NCBI RefSeq assembly: GCF_900094705.1
Contig: NZ_FMAR01000002.1
Coordinates: 1-64,000, forward strand
From: Chitinophaga costaii
Lineage (GTDB): Bacteria > Bacteroidota > Bacteroidia > Chitinophagales > Chitinophagaceae
Direction of reading: 5' to 3'
Length of the DNA: 64,000 bases
Positions 53,701 through 63,445 of the stretch are shown piece after piece (positions within the stretch are counted from its first letter, which is position 1; each line of letters opens with the position of its first letter). Below the pieces are notes generated by a model that made no database searches, had not been told where the DNA came from, and was given only the letters and a program-made list of their open reading frames with translations. The position numbers and the translations under genes were made by a program.

Positions 53701-54810
53701 GTGAGATTACTGCGGCTATTTACGAAGGGCTTTTTTCTTATAATCAACACGATCATAGCAGTGCTGTTTCTCATCACGTGCCTGTCTCCCATACTTTCCC
53801 CTGCCCGTTTCTGGCCCATCGGATTTTTAACGTTGGGTTTTCCTTTTCTACTAGCCTTACTTATCTTGTTTTTAATAGGTTGGCTGTTTTTTAACATTCG
53901 CTATGCTCTGTTGCCGCTCATTACACTGCTGCTGGGCTGGAAGTCTGTGAGCGCTTATATTTCTTTTCACTGGCCCGCCGGCGATGCGGTGGCAGAAAAC
54001 CTGGCAGACAGCTCCCTCACTGTAATGAGTTACAACGTAGCACAATTCGGGATTTACCGGGAAAAAGACAGCCGATATACCCGACAGGCTATTTATGCCC
54101 TGATTAAGAAACAAGCGCCCGACATTTTGTGCATGCAGGATTTTTTTACTTCCGATAAAAACCAGGACGCTAATAACCGGGAAAATATGTCGCAGGAACT
54201 ACAAATGCCCTACCGATATTTTTCCAGCGACTTTAACCGGGATGGTTCCCTGCACTGGGGGTCCATCATTTACTCCCGCTATCCCATCATCAATTCTAAC
54301 AAAGTGAAGATGAGCGAGGGCCGCCTTAGCGAAAGCCTGATTTACGCAGACATTGCCCGCCAGGGCGATACCATCCGGGTGGTAAACATGCACCTGCAAT
54401 CTTACCGCTTCGATCAGAAAGATTATTCCTCTATCAAAAAAATAAAGGCTCAGGAAGACACAGGGCTCATCGCCACCAAGAATATTTTACAGAAAATGCG
54501 GCTGGCCATGATACGCCGTGGCCATCAGGCAGATACGGTGGCGGCCTTCATTCGCCGCAGCCCCTACCGGGTAATAGTTTGCGGCGATTTTAATGACATC
54601 CCCGCTTCTTACACGTACTTTACCATCCGGGGACCCTTGCAGGATGCCTTTATTGAAAAAGGCAGTGGCCTGGGCCGCACGTTTGCCGGCCTGTCGCCCA
54701 CCTTGCGGATAGATTACATCTTTGCAGACCCTACCTTTAAAGTGCTGGCCTACCGCAAGATCAAATCTAACTTATCGGATCACTACCCGGTAATTGCTTA
54801 CGTGAAATAA
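53701..54810 (+). CDS. Membrane-anchored endonuclease/exonuclease/phosphatase-family protein (paralogue)
   Basis: 369 aa with a GTG start at 53701, the first start in the frame that includes the N-terminal membrane helices. Same design as the preceding gene: three membrane helices, then VMSYNVAQFG, ILCMQDFFT (the usual QE is QD here), IIYSRYPII, VICGDFNDIPASYTYF and DYIFADPTFK with SDHYPVIA. Tandem duplication is clear from shared GLGRTF and LSPTLRIDYI. Confidence 0.9.
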   Translation: MRLLRLFTKGFFLIINTIIAVLFLITCLSPILSPARFWPIGFLTLGFPFLLALLILFLIGWLFFNIRYALLPLITLLLGWKSVSAYISFHWPAGDAVAENLADSSLTVMSYNVAQFGIYREKDSRYTRQAIYALIKKQAPDILCMQDFFTSDKNQDANNRENMSQELQMPYRYFSSDFNRDGSLHWGSIIYSRYPIINSNKVKMSEGRLSESLIYADIARQGDTIRVVNMHLQSYRFDQKDYSSIKKIKAQEDTGLIATKNILQKMRLAMIRRGHQADTVAAFIRRSPYRVIVCGDFNDIPASYTYFTIRGPLQDAFIEKGSGLGRTFAGLSPTLRIDYIFADPTFKVLAYRKIKSNLSDHYPVIAYVK

Positions 54811-54923
54811 AATAATATTATTTTTAATATGCACTTGCTATAGATCGCTTTCAACGCTGCCCTGTAGCAGGGTGCTCCAGACCTGTAATCTGCAAAGACG
54901 GCGGTTGGCTAATGCCTAATTGC

Positions 54924-54931
54924 TATCTTTG
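54924..54931 (+). promoter_or_regulatory. -7 box TATCTTTG of cysS
   Basis: Exact TAnnTTTG match with a leader of about 13 bases to the cysS ATG. Confidence 0.55.
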
Positions 54932-54948
54932 CCATCCATAAAAATATT

Positions 54949-56442
54949 ATGTCAGCACTGAAAGTCTATAATTCTATTAAGCGGCAAAAAGAAGAGTTTA
55001 TACCAATTTTCCCCGGGCACGTGGGTATGTACGTATGCGGCCCCACCGTTTCCGGCGAGTCACACCTCGGGCATGCCAGGCCTTATATCACTTTCGACGT
55101 GGTATTCCGCTACCTCACACACCTGGGCTACCGCGTTCGGTATGTGCGCAATATCACAGATGCCGGCCATTTTGAGGAAGAGGGCCGCGCCGCAGTAGAT
55201 AAGATTGCCAACGGCGCCCTGCTGGAAAAGCTGGAACCTATGGAGCTGGTACAAAAATATACGAACCTCTTCCATTGGGCCATGCAACAATTCAACTGCC
55301 TGAACCCCAGTATAGAACCCACCGCCACCGGCCATATTACAGAGCAGATAGCCATGATCAAACAAATTATGGAAGCCGGTTATGCTTATGAAGTAAACGG
55401 ATCAGTGTATTTTGATGTAAAGAAATATGCCGCCGGGTATAATTACGGCATTCTAAGTGGCCGCGTGCTGGAAGATATGTTGGAAAGTACCCGTGAGCTG
55501 GAAGGCCAGGATGAAAAACACGCCAAGGTAGATTTTGCCCTCTGGAAAAATGCCCCTGTAGAACACCTCATGCGCTGGCCCAGTCCCTGGGGTGAAGGCT
55601 TCCCGGGGTGGCATATAGAATGCTCCGCCATGAGCCGCAAATACTTGGGCTCCCAGTTCGACATTCACGGCGGCGGGATGGACTTGCAGTTTCCCCACCA
55701 CGAATGTGAAATTGCCCAAAGCGAAATTGCCGGCGGCGAACTGATGGCCCGCTACTGGATGCATAATAACATGATCACCATCAATGGCCGCAAAATGGGG
55801 AAGGCCTATAACAATACTATTAAGCTTACTGAAATGTTTGCCGGTACTAACCCGCAACTGGAAAAGCCGTACAGCCCCATGACCATCCGCTTCTTTGTAT
55901 TGCAAACACACTACCGCAGTACACTAGACTTCAGCAACGAAGCCCTGCAAGCCGCAGAAAAAGGCCTGGCCCGTCTGCTGGCCGCCCATGAAACATTACA
56001 GTCACTGACCTACCTGCCCGGTGAGGGTCTGTACAACGAAGAACTGGACAAACAGGTAACCACTTGGTGCCAGGAATGCCCGGAGTTCATGAACGACGAT
56101 GTGAACACCGCCAAGGTAATGGCCAACCTGTTTGAACTGACGCCCATCATCAACTCCCTGAAAAGTGGCCAGATCAAAATGGCCGAGATCAGCGAAGAAA
56201 CTTTTATCTTGCTGAAAACCACCTGGCAGCTTTACCTTGTAGATATCCTGGGCATTGTAAGCGAAAAACTGAACGACGACAACAAATTGAATAACGTATT
56301 ACAGTTACTCATGAGCATGCGTAAAGAAGCCAAGGCCCGTAAAGATTATGCAACGTCCGACAAAATCCGAAACCAACTGCTAGAAATGGGCATTCAGTTG
56401 AAAGATGAGAAAGACGGCAGTATGAGCTACAGTATTGTATAA
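54949..56442 (+). CDS. cysS: Cysteinyl-tRNA synthetase
   Basis: 497 aa. MYVCGPTVSGESHLGHARPY contains the first zinc Cys and the HxGH motif; FPGWHIECSAM, GGGMDLQFPHHECEIAQSE and the KMGKAYNN loop (KMSKS equivalent) follow, with the anticodon-binding C-terminal region (KEAKARKDYATSDKIRNQLLEMGIQLKD). All expected elements are present. A 19-bp hairpin directly behind the stop acts as terminator. Confidence 0.97.
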   Translation: MSALKVYNSIKRQKEEFIPIFPGHVGMYVCGPTVSGESHLGHARPYITFDVVFRYLTHLGYRVRYVRNITDAGHFEEEGRAAVDKIANGALLEKLEPMELVQKYTNLFHWAMQQFNCLNPSIEPTATGHITEQIAMIKQIMEAGYAYEVNGSVYFDVKKYAAGYNYGILSGRVLEDMLESTRELEGQDEKHAKVDFALWKNAPVEHLMRWPSPWGEGFPGWHIECSAMSRKYLGSQFDIHGGGMDLQFPHHECEIAQSEIAGGELMARYWMHNNMITINGRKMGKAYNNTIKLTEMFAGTNPQLEKPYSPMTIRFFVLQTHYRSTLDFSNEALQAAEKGLARLLAAHETLQSLTYLPGEGLYNEELDKQVTTWCQECPEFMNDDVNTAKVMANLFELTPIINSLKSGQIKMAEISEETFILLKTTWQLYLVDILGIVSEKLNDDNKLNNVLQLLMSMRKEAKARKDYATSDKIRNQLLEMGIQLKDEKDGSMSYSIV

Positions 56443-56495
56443 AATAATAGCGCCTTGAAATCTTTTACCAATAAGTATTTCAGGGCGCTATTATT
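56443..56495 (+). terminator. Long hairpin after cysS
   Basis: A 19-bp stem with one G-U (56443-56461 with 56477-56495) and a 15-base loop starts at the cysS stop codon. The T-run is weak, but stem length and position favour a terminator. Confidence 0.65.
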
Positions 56496-56592
56496 GCCAG
56501 TGTCATTGATGGCGGCAAGTTTTTTTTCGTGTATGTTCCTGGCTCATTCTGCCTATCCGCAAACTATAAAATCGCTTTTCAGCGCTTCATTT

Positions 56593-57594
56593 ATGTATAA
56601 AAAACTTACCGTGGCAGCGGCCAGCCTTTTCTTTTTAGCCAGCGCCTGTCACAACAACAACGCTTCTGCCCCCGGCAACGACAGCAGCTCCACGGCCACC
56701 ACCACCGCCACGACAGACAATGTGCCCCGCTTCCAGGCAGATAGTGCCTATAATTATGTGGCCAAACAAGTGGCCTTCGGCCCCCGCATTCCTAATACAC
56801 CCGCACAGGAAGCCTGCGCCACCTGGATCATCAATACCGTAAAACCCTGGGCAGACACGGTGTATGTACAGCGTACCAACGTAACCGGACCACACCATGA
56901 AAGCCTGCGCTGCATTAACGTGATTGCTTCGTTTAATCCGGCCGCCAAACAACGCCTGTTAATATTGGCCCACTGGGATACCCGCCCACAGGCCGATCAG
57001 GACTCCGGCGTGAATAAGAATAAACGCTTTGATGGAGCAGACGATGGCGGCAGCGGCGTAGCCGTTATGCTGGAAGTAGCCCGCCATTTGTACACACAAA
57101 AAATACCTGCCACCGTGGGCATTGACTTGCTCTTTGCTGATGTGGAAGATTCCGGTATCAGCGAAATTCCTGACAGCTATGCCCTTGGCACACAGTACTG
57201 GGCCCGGCACCCCCACGTGCCGGGTTATAAGGCCAATTACGGTATCCTGCTGGACATGGTAGGCGGCAAAGGTTCTACCTTTTTCATGGAAAGCACCTCT
57301 AAAGAAAAGGCATACCCACAGATGAAAATGTTCTGGGACGTGGCCAATACCCTGGGTAGCTCCGACTACTTCCGCTACGACGACCTGGGCGACCCGATAG
57401 ATGATGATCATGTATATGTAAACAATATCGCCAAAATACCCACTTTTGATATCCTGGCCTGGCAGCCCAGCCGCAACTTTGCGGCTCACTGGCATACTAC
57501 ACACGATGATATGCAGATCATCGATAAGGCTACGCTGCACGCCGTAGGACAAACATTATTACAAGTAATTTATACGCAGCCGTTCAATTATTAA
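56593..57594 (+). CDS. M28-family metallopeptidase lipoprotein (glutaminyl-cyclase-like)
   Basis: 333 aa from the ATG at 56593, chosen because it begins a lipoprotein signal (MYKKLTVAAASLFFLASAC, lipid-attachment Cys19); the open frame upstream runs through the cysS hairpin. A Ser/Thr/Ala-rich linker follows. Metal-site motifs: ILAHWDTRPQ (His, Asp), DGADDGGSG (bridging Asp), FADVEDSG (Glu), PIDDDHVYVN and AHWHTTHDD (His). Related proteins include glutaminyl-peptide cyclotransferases and aminopeptidases; which one cannot be decided. Confidence 0.88.
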   Translation: MYKKLTVAAASLFFLASACHNNNASAPGNDSSSTATTTATTDNVPRFQADSAYNYVAKQVAFGPRIPNTPAQEACATWIINTVKPWADTVYVQRTNVTGPHHESLRCINVIASFNPAAKQRLLILAHWDTRPQADQDSGVNKNKRFDGADDGGSGVAVMLEVARHLYTQKIPATVGIDLLFADVEDSGISEIPDSYALGTQYWARHPHVPGYKANYGILLDMVGGKGSTFFMESTSKEKAYPQMKMFWDVANTLGSSDYFRYDDLGDPIDDDHVYVNNIAKIPTFDILAWQPSRNFAAHWHTTHDDMQIIDKATLHAVGQTLLQVIYTQPFNY

Positions 57595-57617
57595 ACCGTA
57601 TTACGGCCATTTGTTTT

Positions 57618-58235
57618 ATGTACCAGGAGCATCTTTCCCGCGATAAAAAGCTACAGCGCATCATGACTGCCGCGCTCTCGGAGATAGAGCCTAAAGCCAA
57701 CGTGGCACTGCGTTTAATTGGTGCTATCATGAGCCAGCAACTCAGCGTACGTGTGTCGCAAGTGCTTTACAGCCGCTTCCTGAACATTTATAAAGGCAAG
57801 GAGCCTACGGCCAGACAAATACTGGCTACGCCCCCGGACACCCTGCGCGCCATTGGACTCTCTAATGCCAAGGTGACCTATGTACACAATGTGGCTCGCT
57901 TCGTCGTGGAAGAAAAACTCACGGACAAAAAATTACAGGCCATGAGTAATGATGAAGTGATCTCCTATCTCACCCAGATAAAGGGCGTAGGACGCTGGAC
58001 GGTGGAAATGCTGCTCATGTTCCAACTGGGCCGGGAAGATGTATTTGCGATGGACGACCTGGGCCTGCAACAAGCCGTGATTAAACTTTACAAACTGGAT
58101 ATCAGCGATAAGAAGGCCCTGAATGAAAAAGTACAAAAAATATCGGCGAAGTGGTCGCCCTACCGCACCTATGCTGCACGCTACCTCTGGGCCTGGAAGG
58201 ATGGCGATAAAAAAGCCAATACACCAGATGTTTAA
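57618..58235 (+). CDS. DNA-3-methyladenine glycosylase II (AlkA-like)
   Basis: 205 aa. MSQQLSVRVSQVLYSRF, the helix-hairpin-helix LTQIKGVGRWTVEMLLMF and the catalytic Asp in FAMDDLGLQQAV are diagnostic of the HhH-GPD superfamily, AlkA branch. It lacks the N-terminal AlkA domain, as is normal for short Bacteroidota forms. It excises alkylated bases. Its stop codon overlaps that of the converging alkyltransferase gene. Confidence 0.9.
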   Translation: MYQEHLSRDKKLQRIMTAALSEIEPKANVALRLIGAIMSQQLSVRVSQVLYSRFLNIYKGKEPTARQILATPPDTLRAIGLSNAKVTYVHNVARFVVEEKLTDKKLQAMSNDEVISYLTQIKGVGRWTVEMLLMFQLGREDVFAMDDLGLQQAVIKLYKLDISDKKALNEKVQKISAKWSPYRTYAARYLWAWKDGDKKANTPDV

Positions 58236-59080
58236 AGTAGGGGGTGCTCCTCGCTATCTGCCCTGCTCATTTCATAACCCAACAGCAATTTTTTGCGCGT
58301 AGCACCCCAGTGATATTCACCCAGTACGCCCTCTTTCCGGATAACCCGGTGGCACGGAATCAGCAAGGCCACCGGATTAGCTCCCACCGCAGCCCCTACT
58401 GCCCGCACGGCTTTAGGATGACCAATGTATTCCGCAATCTTCGCGTAGGTGACCACGCTGCCCAGCGGCAAACGTAACAAGGCCTCCCATACTTTTACCT
58501 GGAAATTAGTACCCTTCACCAATACATGAAGCTTCTCTCCCCGCTGGGCGCTGAATATTTGCCGCACCAAATGCGCCGTAAATGGATCATCCACCACCAT
58601 TTGTGCCTGCGGCCAATCCTTGTGCAGTTTTGCTAATACCTGGGCTTCCTGCCCTGGCTCGAGGAAGCCCAGGCTTACAATGCCTTTTACTGTGGCAGCC
58701 AGGAAAGCAGGCCCAAAGGGTGTGTTATGATAACCATACCGGATAATGACCGACTCACCTCCCGTACGAAACTGTTGGGGCGTTACAGCCTCCAGCGTTA
58801 CAAACAGGTCGTACACCCGCGACTGTGCAGACAGGCCCGCAATGGAAGCGGCTTCCTGCAAGTTGGGTGTGTGCTGTAGTTTTTGTTTGAGATAATCTGC
58901 GGTGATGTATTGGAGAAATCTTTTAGGGCTGATGCCGGCCCATTCGGTAAACATGCGCTGCAGGTGAAAAGGACTTACATGCACCTGGGCGGCCACCGTT
59001 TCCAGGTTTGGCTGTTCCAGGAAATGTTCCAAGATATATTCGATGGCGGCGGCGATGATGTGGTATTGTGGTGCTTGCAT
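58232..59080 (-). CDS. AraC-type regulator fused to O6-methylguanine-DNA methyltransferase (Ada-like)
   Basis: 282 aa. Residues about 10-105 form an AraC helix-turn-helix domain (LETVAAQVHVSPFHLQRMFTEWAGISPKRF). The C-terminal 170 residues are a methylated-DNA-cysteine S-methyltransferase: GSVVTYAKIAEYIGHPKAVRAVGAAVGANPVALLIPCHRVI, where the Cys of PCHRV accepts the alkyl group, and EYHWGATRKKLLL. The N-terminal zinc phosphotriester-repair domain of Ada is missing, as in many Bacteroidota. Convergent with the AlkA-like gene; the two stops share the palindrome TTTAAA. Confidence 0.93.
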   Translation of the reverse strand: MQAPQYHIIAAAIEYILEHFLEQPNLETVAAQVHVSPFHLQRMFTEWAGISPKRFLQYITADYLKQKLQHTPNLQEAASIAGLSAQSRVYDLFVTLEAVTPQQFRTGGESVIIRYGYHNTPFGPAFLAATVKGIVSLGFLEPGQEAQVLAKLHKDWPQAQMVVDDPFTAHLVRQIFSAQRGEKLHVLVKGTNFQVKVWEALLRLPLGSVVTYAKIAEYIGHPKAVRAVGAAVGANPVALLIPCHRVIRKEGVLGEYHWGATRKKLLLGYEMSRADSEEHPLL

Positions 59081-59231
59081 GATCGGTTATTTAAGGTACA
59101 TAAAAATACCCCCGCCACCGCATGGCATCAACCCACTTCTTGCGGAAAACTGGTGCAGCATTGTGCTCATTTATATGCAATAATAATATGCTATAGTTAT
59201 AAATTCTGCGGTTTAAAATTTACCGATGGCC

Positions 59232-59266
59232 TTTGGCGGTATGTTAACGGTGTTTTATTACATTTG
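59232..59266 (+). promoter_or_regulatory. tRNA-Thr promoter
   Basis: TTTG (59232-59235), 23 bases, TACATTTG (59259-59266), 7 bases before the mature tRNA 5' end. Confidence 0.6.
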
Positions 59267-59273
59267 CACACAT

Positions 59274-59346
59274 GCCAATGTAGCTCAGCTGGTAGAGCAA
59301 TTGTTTCGTAAATAATAGGTCGCGGGTTCGAGTCCCTTCATTGGCT
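59274..59346 (+). tRNA. tRNA-Thr (anticodon CGT)
   Basis: Complete cloverleaf: acceptor GCCAATG/CATTGGC, D-arm GCTC...GAGC, anticodon stem ATTGT/ATAAT with one G-U, loop TTCGTAA giving anticodon CGT (reads ACG), variable loop AGGTC, T-loop TTCGAGT, discriminator T. The T-stem has three standard pairs and a weak outer end. CCA is not encoded. Confidence 0.95.
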
Positions 59347-59363
59347 CTAAAATCAATTTCCCC

Positions 59364-59397
59364 AAAGGCGCATCCTCACCGGATGCGCCTTTTTTTA
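59364..59397 (+). terminator. tRNA-Thr terminator
   Basis: A perfect 12-bp stem (59364-59375 with 59381-59392), loop TCACC, then a T-run. Confidence 0.92.
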
Positions 59398-59452
59398 TGG
59401 TGCTTTCATCACCTGCCCCTGCAATACCGGACGCCAATAGAAATATACCGGG

Positions 59453-62038
59453 CTAAAACCCGTGCCGCTTCATCTCCCTCGACGGGTGGGGCAAAACAAA
59501 CGTTTCCCTGACCCGGCGCGAAAAATACAGGTAAGGTATCCAAATGCAGGCACCCAGCACAGATATTGCCAGCCTCAGCGAACTTTCCTCGCCCCCAAGC
59601 GCCCTGGTGCCGCTGGCCAACCACACTTCCAGTATACTGAACACCGTACACGCCACAAAATATACAATGGCCGTAACCGGGAAAATTTCCCGGCGGTAAT
59701 ATAACAGGAACGCTAACAGTATGGAATACACGAAGAAAAACACGTGCACCGCCAATTGCCCCAGCATCATCATTTCCGTGATGGAGCCATTCTGCCAGTT
59801 TTTATTGCCTGTGTATTTCACCACATCCAGATAATTAAATACCGGCAGGCGAAACACAGCATCTAACTGGAAAAAGAAGGATAGGAATAGCCCTATGCCC
59901 AGCAAAAGAAGCATGCCCCCCAGGTTCCACGCATAGGTATCATCTTCCCGCACGGGAAGATGATACCTATGAAAATAATTAAACGCCAGCCAGCCGAAAA
60001 GCCCCAGGCAAAACAGCAGCACGGCAGCCGCTGTGAAGTTCAGCAAAAAATATCCCGACCTGGAATCTGCCAGGGTATTGCCCCCGGGGTTAAGGCTTTG
60101 CTCCGTATTTAAATAACATACGTCTGTAATACGGTTTATATCCTTTATGTATTGACGCACATATGCTTCCGGCACATGGTCGCTGAAGGTTTCGTAATCA
60201 TAATACAGGGTAATTTTGCCAGCGGTAGCTACCGGCTTAAAATGCAAGTGGTAGTAAGCGTTTTTAATATCAAATTCCTGTTCTTCTTGCGGCGGCGTTT
60301 CATGCATGTTAAATGTAGCAACGTAGTGCATCCGGTAGGGAAATCGCAGTGCCACCGGCTCTTTGCGCTCCTCATCGTCTATCATGGTAAGGCCGTCCAG
60401 AAATACCTTTGCGCGAAAATTAAATACCCGCTTGTCCAGGTCGGCACTGTCGGTGCGCCAGGGTTTGTGAATAATATAATGTTCCACACTACGGAAGTGA
60501 TCCTTATCCATGCTGTCTATGGTTATCAAAGAATCTTGCTGTACCACATCGCCATAGATCTTTTTATAAAAAGACAGGAAATTATCTTCCTCCTCTTTCA
60601 CACTGTTGACCGCATATTCGCCTCGAATGTCGTCTGCAAAGTAGTGGGTATAATCAGAAGTTACCTTTAGCGTGGCGCTCTCCGTATTTTTGTCTGAAAT
60701 AGTTATTTCTTCGTGAATGTTTATGTCGCCAGCAGGGCGTGTATTCATGGCCGTTAGCCCGGTGGTAGTGTCGTTCACAATGAGCGACTGGCCATAGTCT
60801 GGCGTGGCCAGGGTTTGAAGTTTGCCGCGCTGGTAGGATATGGTAGGGTCTATCCAATAGTTTTTCCCTTGAAGAGACGCGTGAACAATGGCATGGTTAA
60901 AATTATCCGGTGAGGGCAGGTAGGTGTTCAGCACAGGGCCCTCGTCCGTATTGGCATAAGCCATATCTGCCGCAATACCATTGGCCCGGAGCAACGTACA
61001 CAGCAGCAACGACTTATCCTTACAATCGCCGAAACGCTGTGCCAGCACCTTTTCCGGTGTGTGGGGCTGGTGGGAGTAAGGCCCCATTTCAATGCCCATA
61101 TAACGAATATCGTCCTGCACGAAACGAATGGCCATTTCCATATAAAGTGTAACATCGTTTCCTGCTGCGGCTTTCAGCGTGGCAATGCGCGTGTTGAGCA
61201 AGGGGCCTGAGCTTTTTACCACATTGAGCCGCAAAGCCCATTGTACAATTTCTTTCCAGTCTTTGTATTCGCTTACTTGTACTTACGGAAAATTAGTATA
61301 CCAACTGGGAGCATCCTCTACCGCATCCATCAAGGGCACCGCGCCGGAGTACTGGTACCAGGCTTCGCGCCCGTGCAGGCTGCGTTGCAACGGCATTGCA
61401 CCATTAAAATACTTAAAGGCAAAATGACGGCTGCTGTCGGCTATCAGGCATTTATAAAAGTTAACAATCGGCTCGTAACTGGTGAGATAAAAGGTATGAA
61501 AATATTTGTTTTCAAATATAGGGTTGCGCCCTACTACCGTGTAATCATACTCGATCTGATCGCCCTTACGCACATCGTCAAGGATCAGGTGGGCCGTGTA
61601 GGTGCCGCTATAGATAAAGGCGTTGATATCTTCTTCCTGCTGCAGGAATTTAAAATTGGAAGCCACCAGTTTATTAATCACCTGCCCGTCGCGGCGGATC
61701 ACCACTGTATGAAAGATGAGCTGTTCGTAAGAAGGAGCATATTCTACAGACACCTGCGACCCATTTTGGATACCAGCTTCCGATACAATGTCGCGGATCA
61801 CATGGCGGTAGGTGCTTTGTTTTTCCACCTGTATCTGTTCTTCATACAGTAGTTGGTAAAAGCCTGCGGCAATATCTTTACTATTGGGTTTTTTGTGCAG
61901 GTCTGGCTGGTAAGGCGCGCGCCAGGCAGGTGCAGGGGCTATGCTGAAACGATGCTGCTGCGCCGTAACCGGTAAGCACCACACCAGGCAACACAGGACG
62001 AATAAAAAAAAACGACCATTAAACATATCCACAAACAT
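59453..62038 (-). pseudogene. DUF3857/transglutaminase-like membrane protein, interrupted by in-frame TAA
   Basis: The first part (252 codons from 62038) has a signal peptide (GRFFLFVLCCLVWCLPVTAQ) and a DUF3857 domain (EYAPSYEQLIFHTVVIRRDG, then DVRKGDQIEYDYTVVGRNP). A TAA at 61285-61283 follows SWYTNFP; the same frame then resumes with VQVSEYKDWKEIVQW, a transglutaminase-like core with RFGDCKDKSLLLCTLL (catalytic Cys) and NFNHAIVHASLQGKNYWIDPT (His, Asp), and five or more C-terminal membrane helices. A single-base change, for example from AAA, explains the stop. If real, only the N-terminal domain is made unless translation restarts. Confidence 0.8.
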
Positions 62039-62125
62039 TGATACTGGCCTTTTATCATCCGCACGGTCATTGAGCAGTAATTGACATCCATTCCTGCCCT
62101 ACAGCCTCTACTGCGGCTGCCGGGG

Positions 62126-63367
62126 CTACCGGTTAAAAAGCAGTTTAAAATAAAACGAGGGCCGGGTAAGCCGCTTGCGCAGGTCCAGTTCATAAAACAT
62201 GCAAGACATCAGTTCCCGCAATTGCTTATTGCGCATACCTAGTTTCAACAGGAAGTTAAACAGCCAGGGTATCTGTACCAGCCGTTGCAGGCGGGTACTG
62301 AGTTGCAGTTCGGGACCCAGTATACGGTATATTTCAGCATCGTAGGCTTTGAGCTGGTGGGCCGAGAAGTCGTTTGCGCCAATGGCTGCCTTTACCTGCT
62401 CCGCCGCTATACGCCCCGAGTATAAGGCATTGCCAATGCCCTCGCCCGTAAAGGGATCTATGAGATAACCCGCATCGCCCGCCAGCAGGTAGCGATCGCC
62501 GGAAAGCTGGCGTTGTTTGCTACCCAGGGGAAGGCCATAGCCATCTATAGTACCCAGTAACTCCGCGTTTTCGAAACGCTTGCTCAGGATGGGATCTTTC
62601 TCCAATGTTTCCAGGAGTATTTTTTTCAGGTTTAGTTTTTTCTTGCGTACCACGTCGCTCAGCACGCCAATGCCTACATTGGCTTCTCCATTGGGCAGGG
62701 GGAATATCCAAAAATAGCCGGGTAATAAATCCTGGAGAAAATGCAGTTCTATGAAGCCATCTTCATGCATTCCCGTTACACCCTGGTAGTAGGAGCGGAT
62801 GCCGGCCATGTAGTGTTTGGGTTCCATCTGTATTTTCGCTACCTCCTTTGTAAAACTGCTATGGGCACCATTTGCCACGATCACCATTTGTGCCTTTACC
62901 TGGAAAGTGCCTTCCTGGTCGCTCAGCAGGTAGCCGTCTTTTCCCAGGGTATAATGATCTATTGCCTGGCCTTCAAACAGCTGCACGTCTTTGCAGCGTT
63001 TTACCTCCTCTACCAGGAAATTATCGAAGTCTACCCGTTTGCACACAAAGCCCGCCGCCACTGGCTCCACTTTTTTGTCGTAGGCGGGTTTATAGGAGAT
63101 ATCCATCGTACCCCGGTTGGGCGCTACAAAGGTTACCCCCCAACTATCTTGTTTGGCCTGGAATGCCTGTAACCGTACTGCAATGCCTGGGTCTATCTTT
63201 TTCAGGGCAGCCAGCACTTTACCACTTAGCCCATCGCCACATACTTTATCGCGGGGAAACACGGCTTTATCTACCACCACACAAGGTATATTATATTGCT
63301 GGAGTTGAAGTGCTGCGGCGGCCCCCGCCGGACCGGCGCCCACAATGCACACCTTCGTTTCAATCAT
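62126..63367 (-). CDS. FAD-dependent oxidoreductase of the geranylgeranyl reductase family
   Basis: 413 aa. VCIVGAGPAGAAAALQLQ (dinucleotide-binding), RDKVCGDGLSGKVL (motif of geranylgeranyl reductases), AGDAGYLIDPFTGEGIGNALYSG (second FAD motif) and the C-terminal hydrophobic helices fit the family. It probably reduces isoprenoid or polyketide double bonds; physiological substrate in Bacteroidota is unknown (menaquinone, carotenoid or flexirubin-type pigment). Single gene, divergent from ybaB. Confidence 0.9.
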   Translation of the reverse strand: MIETKVCIVGAGPAGAAAALQLQQYNIPCVVVDKAVFPRDKVCGDGLSGKVLAALKKIDPGIAVRLQAFQAKQDSWGVTFVAPNRGTMDISYKPAYDKKVEPVAAGFVCKRVDFDNFLVEEVKRCKDVQLFEGQAIDHYTLGKDGYLLSDQEGTFQVKAQMVIVANGAHSSFTKEVAKIQMEPKHYMAGIRSYYQGVTGMHEDGFIELHFLQDLLPGYFWIFPLPNGEANVGIGVLSDVVRKKKLNLKKILLETLEKDPILSKRFENAELLGTIDGYGLPLGSKQRQLSGDRYLLAGDAGYLIDPFTGEGIGNALYSGRIAAEQVKAAIGANDFSAHQLKAYDAEIYRILGPELQLSTRLQRLVQIPWLFNFLLKLGMRNKQLRELMSCMFYELDLRKRLTRPSFYFKLLFNR

Positions 63368-63420
63368 AAAATACGCTCCATTGAATGTATGCCTAAGTTA
63401 ACGGTTAAAGCCCGATTTTT

Positions 63421-63428
63421 TATATTTG
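63421..63428 (+). promoter_or_regulatory. -7 box TATATTTG of ybaB
   Basis: Exact TAnnTTTG match, 17 bases before the ATG at 63446, which excludes the upstream ATGs in the same frame. Confidence 0.6.
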
Positions 63429-63445
63429 CGTCAAACACAAAAATT

